Of a stretch of 64,000 nucleotides of DNA, positions 62,905-64,000 are shown piece after piece. A model generated the notes under the pieces. It was not told the DNA's origin and ran no database searches. It saw nothing but the letters and a program-made list of their open reading frames with translations. Origin of the DNA: CAYNRA01 sp046296415 (lineage in GTDB: Bacteria; Bacteroidota; Bacteroidia; Cytophagales; Spirosomataceae); assembly GCA_046296415.1 (NCBI GenBank), contig JBKBLN010000001.1, positions 1,395,978 to 1,459,977 of the forward strand. The letters run 5' to 3'. How positions within the stretch are numbered: the stretch's first letter is position 1; each line of letters opens with the position of its first letter. The translations under genes and the position numbers were made by a program.

Positions 62905-63012
62905 ATGGAAAAGCCGCAAGAAAATGCCGCTAACGCGCAGGCTATGATTCTCACCTTGATTTTAATTGGTTTAGTCGTACTGGGTCTCTGGGTAAAAGGG
63001 GTTCAGGTTTAA
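62905..63012 (+). CDS. 35-residue single-pass membrane peptide
   Basis: A very short frame from ATG 62905 to TAA at 63010-63012. It encodes a polar N-terminus (MEKPQENAANAQ) and one hydrophobic helix (AMILTLILIGLVVLGLWVKG), the profile of a small inner-membrane protein. Support comes from a well-placed promoter (62841-62870), a proper leader and a terminator 45 bp after its stop; I know of no family for it. It may stand alone or belong to the envelope or transport machinery. Chance ORFs of this size are common, so the promoter and composition carry the case. Confidence 0.6.
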   Translation: MEKPQENAANAQAMILTLILIGLVVLGLWVKGVQV

Positions 63013-63025
63013 TTTGGTCTTGGTA

Positions 63026-63057
63026 TTGTATTCCAAACGTTCAATTTAGTACTTTTG
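63026..63057 (+). promoter_or_regulatory. Promoter-like site for the threonine aldolase gene, overlapping a terminator
   Basis: TTG (63026-63028), a 21-nt spacer and TACTTTTG (63050-63057) fit the Bacteroidota consensus. The last G of the -7 box is the first base of the following hairpin. A start 6-8 nt on would fall within the hairpin loop or 3' arm, so the aldolase mRNA would not contain the full stem. Confidence 0.5.
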
Positions 63058-63079
63058 GGGCTTCACAAGCCCCTTTTTT
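63057..63079 (+). terminator. Intrinsic terminator directly before the threonine aldolase ATG
   Basis: GGGGCTT (63057-63063) and AAGCCCC (63067-63073) form a 7-bp stem with a 3-nt loop, then T6 (63074-63079). The next base is the A of the aldolase ATG. It would end transcripts of the 35-residue gene. Confidence 0.75.
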
Positions 63080-64000
63080 ATGCAGATCGATTTACGAAGC
63101 GATACCTTAACCCAACCTACCCCTCCCATGAAAAAGGCCATGTTTGAAGCCGTTGTGGGAGATGATGTTTTTGGAGAAGACCCAACCTTAAAGCAATTGG
63201 AAAAAACAATGGCCAACTTGTTTGGGCATGAGGCTGCACTATTTTGCCCCTCGGGAACCATGACCAATCAGATTGCCATCAAAGTGCATACACAACCTGG
63301 CACCGAGGTCATCTGCGATCGCCTTTCCCATATCTACCTGTATGAAGGTGGGGGCGTGGCCAGCAATAGTTATGCTTCCATGCGACTTCTCGAGGGAGAT
63401 TTTGGGCGTATTTCAGCAGAACAAATTGCTCAAAACATAAACAATCCCCTAGATATCCACCAGCCTATTACCTCTCTGGTAGTTCTGGAAAATACAGTTA
63501 ATAAAGGGGGAGGTGTATACTATTCTTTGGAGTCCATTCAGGCTATACGCCAAGTTTGCCAAAAAAATAATTTGCCCTTGCATTTGGATGGCGCACGAAT
63601 CTTCAATGCCTTGGTTGAAACCGGAATGAGCCCGTCTCTACTGGGCTCCCAATTTGATTCGATCTCAGTGTGTCTATCTAAAGGGTTAGGTTGTCCGGTT
63701 GGTTCTGTTTTGATCGGAAGTGAATCCTTCATCCAAAAAGCAAAACGAGTACGTAAAGCCTTGGGTGGGGGGATTCGTCAGGGTGGATTTTTGGCCGCCG
63801 CCGGATTGTACGCCATCGAACATCACATCGATCGTTTGAAAGAAGATCATTCACGTGCTCGTCAACTCGGAAAATGGGTAAGTGAACTCCCCCAAGTTGA
63901 ATATGTTTATGATATTCCTACGAATATCGTTTTATTTGCATTAAAACCCGAGGTAAATCCTCAAGATTTCCTTACCGAATGGAAGAAAAAAGGAATTTTG
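63080..64000 (+). CDS. ltaE: Low-specificity threonine aldolase, runs off right edge
   Basis: The first 307 residues of a fold-type I PLP enzyme; no stop is reached in the window. It starts MQIDLRSDTLTQPTPPM, the usual family opening, and has FGEDPTLKQLEKTMANLFG, CPSGTMTNQIA for cofactor phosphate binding, LHLDGARIFNA, and the Schiff-base Lys at residue 201 in LSKGLGCPVGS. It cleaves threonine or allo-threonine to glycine and acetaldehyde. The ATG at 63080 lies immediately after a terminator T-run and has no Shine-Dalgarno sequence. Roughly 35-40 C-terminal residues should lie outside the window. Confidence 0.93.
   Translation, partial: MQIDLRSDTLTQPTPPMKKAMFEAVVGDDVFGEDPTLKQLEKTMANLFGHEAALFCPSGTMTNQIAIKVHTQPGTEVICDRLSHIYLYEGGGVASNSYASMRLLEGDFGRISAEQIAQNINNPLDIHQPITSLVVLENTVNKGGGVYYSLESIQAIRQVCQKNNLPLHLDGARIFNALVETGMSPSLLGSQFDSISVCLSKGLGCPVGSVLIGSESFIQKAKRVRKALGGGIRQGGFLAAAGLYAIEHHIDRLKEDHSRARQLGKWVSELPQVEYVYDIPTNIVLFALKPEVNPQDFLTEWKKKGIL

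Noticed and set aside
1..64000. CRISPR arrays, tRNA or rRNA genes, insertion sequences, phage genes
   Set aside because: No direct-repeat arrays, no cloverleaf-like or rRNA-like stretches and no transposase or integrase motifs were found; nearly all sequence is accounted for by ordinary genes, and the longest gap is about 250 bp.

Overview
The window comes from a member of the Bacteroidota, most likely a Cytophagales-type bacterium. Three things point there. Several promoter-like sites fit the Bacteroidota consensus TTG-N19..21-TAnnTTTG (best at 62841-62870, 3947-3977 and 63026-63057). Starts mostly lack Shine-Dalgarno sequences. The gene families are typical of the phylum: an RRM RNA-binding protein, a DUF7935-like protein, a HEPN-fused sulfite reductase, carboxynorspermidine synthesis genes, and a giant Ig-like surface protein. 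No tRNA, rRNA, CRISPR array, insertion sequence, integrase or phage gene was seen. The window reads as chromosomal core and cell-envelope sequence.

Layout. 1-2473: a truncated polytopic membrane protein (sensor-like), a short IscA-like protein and a DUF7935-like protein. 2523-7367 (minus): RRM protein, TSUP anion exporter, then a D,D-carboxypeptidase (PBP4 family) with a GT-C-like membrane protein directly downstream. 7473-14364 (plus): a tight seven-gene run of beta-CASP nuclease, accA, HAD phosphatase, M50 protease, PlsC-like acyltransferase, MetZ and RNase Z. 14479-20211 (plus): assimilatory sulfate reduction operon of sulfite reductase-HEPN, cobA, APS-type cysH, cysD and cysN, closed by a strong terminator. 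20272-23260 (minus): pheA and parE. 23508-34347 (plus): a nine-gene exopolysaccharide operon (export protein, Wzz-like protein, DegT aminotransferase, six glycosyltransferases) with six successive 4-bp ATGA overlaps, ending in a bidirectional terminator inside the last coding region. 34348-36626 (minus): ABC-2 permease and ATPase. 36828-40441: PBP1A, a stand-alone LytTR regulator and a convergent SRPBCC protein. 40481-46522: one 2013-residue secreted Ig-like protein. 46573-51772: small helical protein, then HtpG, a MATE exporter and an APC permease (minus). 51834-53519: a PolX-type protein with an intact PHP domain but a degenerate polymerase core. 53531-59012 (minus): TolC, RND pump and adaptor. 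59152-60315: a divergent Nramp-like transporter. 60369-62760 (minus): NspC and carboxynorspermidine dehydrogenase. 62905-64000: a 35-residue membrane peptide and a truncated threonine aldolase.

How the genes fit together. Sulfate assimilation is complete from ATP sulfurylase (CysDN) through APS reductase and siroheme sulfite reductase, with CobA feeding siroheme synthesis. MetZ just upstream can fix the sulfide into homocysteine, and the TSUP exporter may handle excess sulfite or sulfate. PBP1A, the PBP4-like enzyme, AccA, PlsC and the polysaccharide operon all serve the envelope. The gene pair at 60369-62760 makes norspermidine or spermidine by the carboxyspermidine route.

Most promising oddities: the giant Trp-rich Ig-like protein with no recognisable type IX sorting domain; the PolX protein that seems to have lost its polymerase active site; the paired GT8-like genes in which one copy has lost its DxD motif; the promoter, terminator and start codon compressed into about 55 bp before the threonine aldolase gene; and terminators built into coding sequence. 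I found no clear candidate for an entirely new defence or mobile system here.
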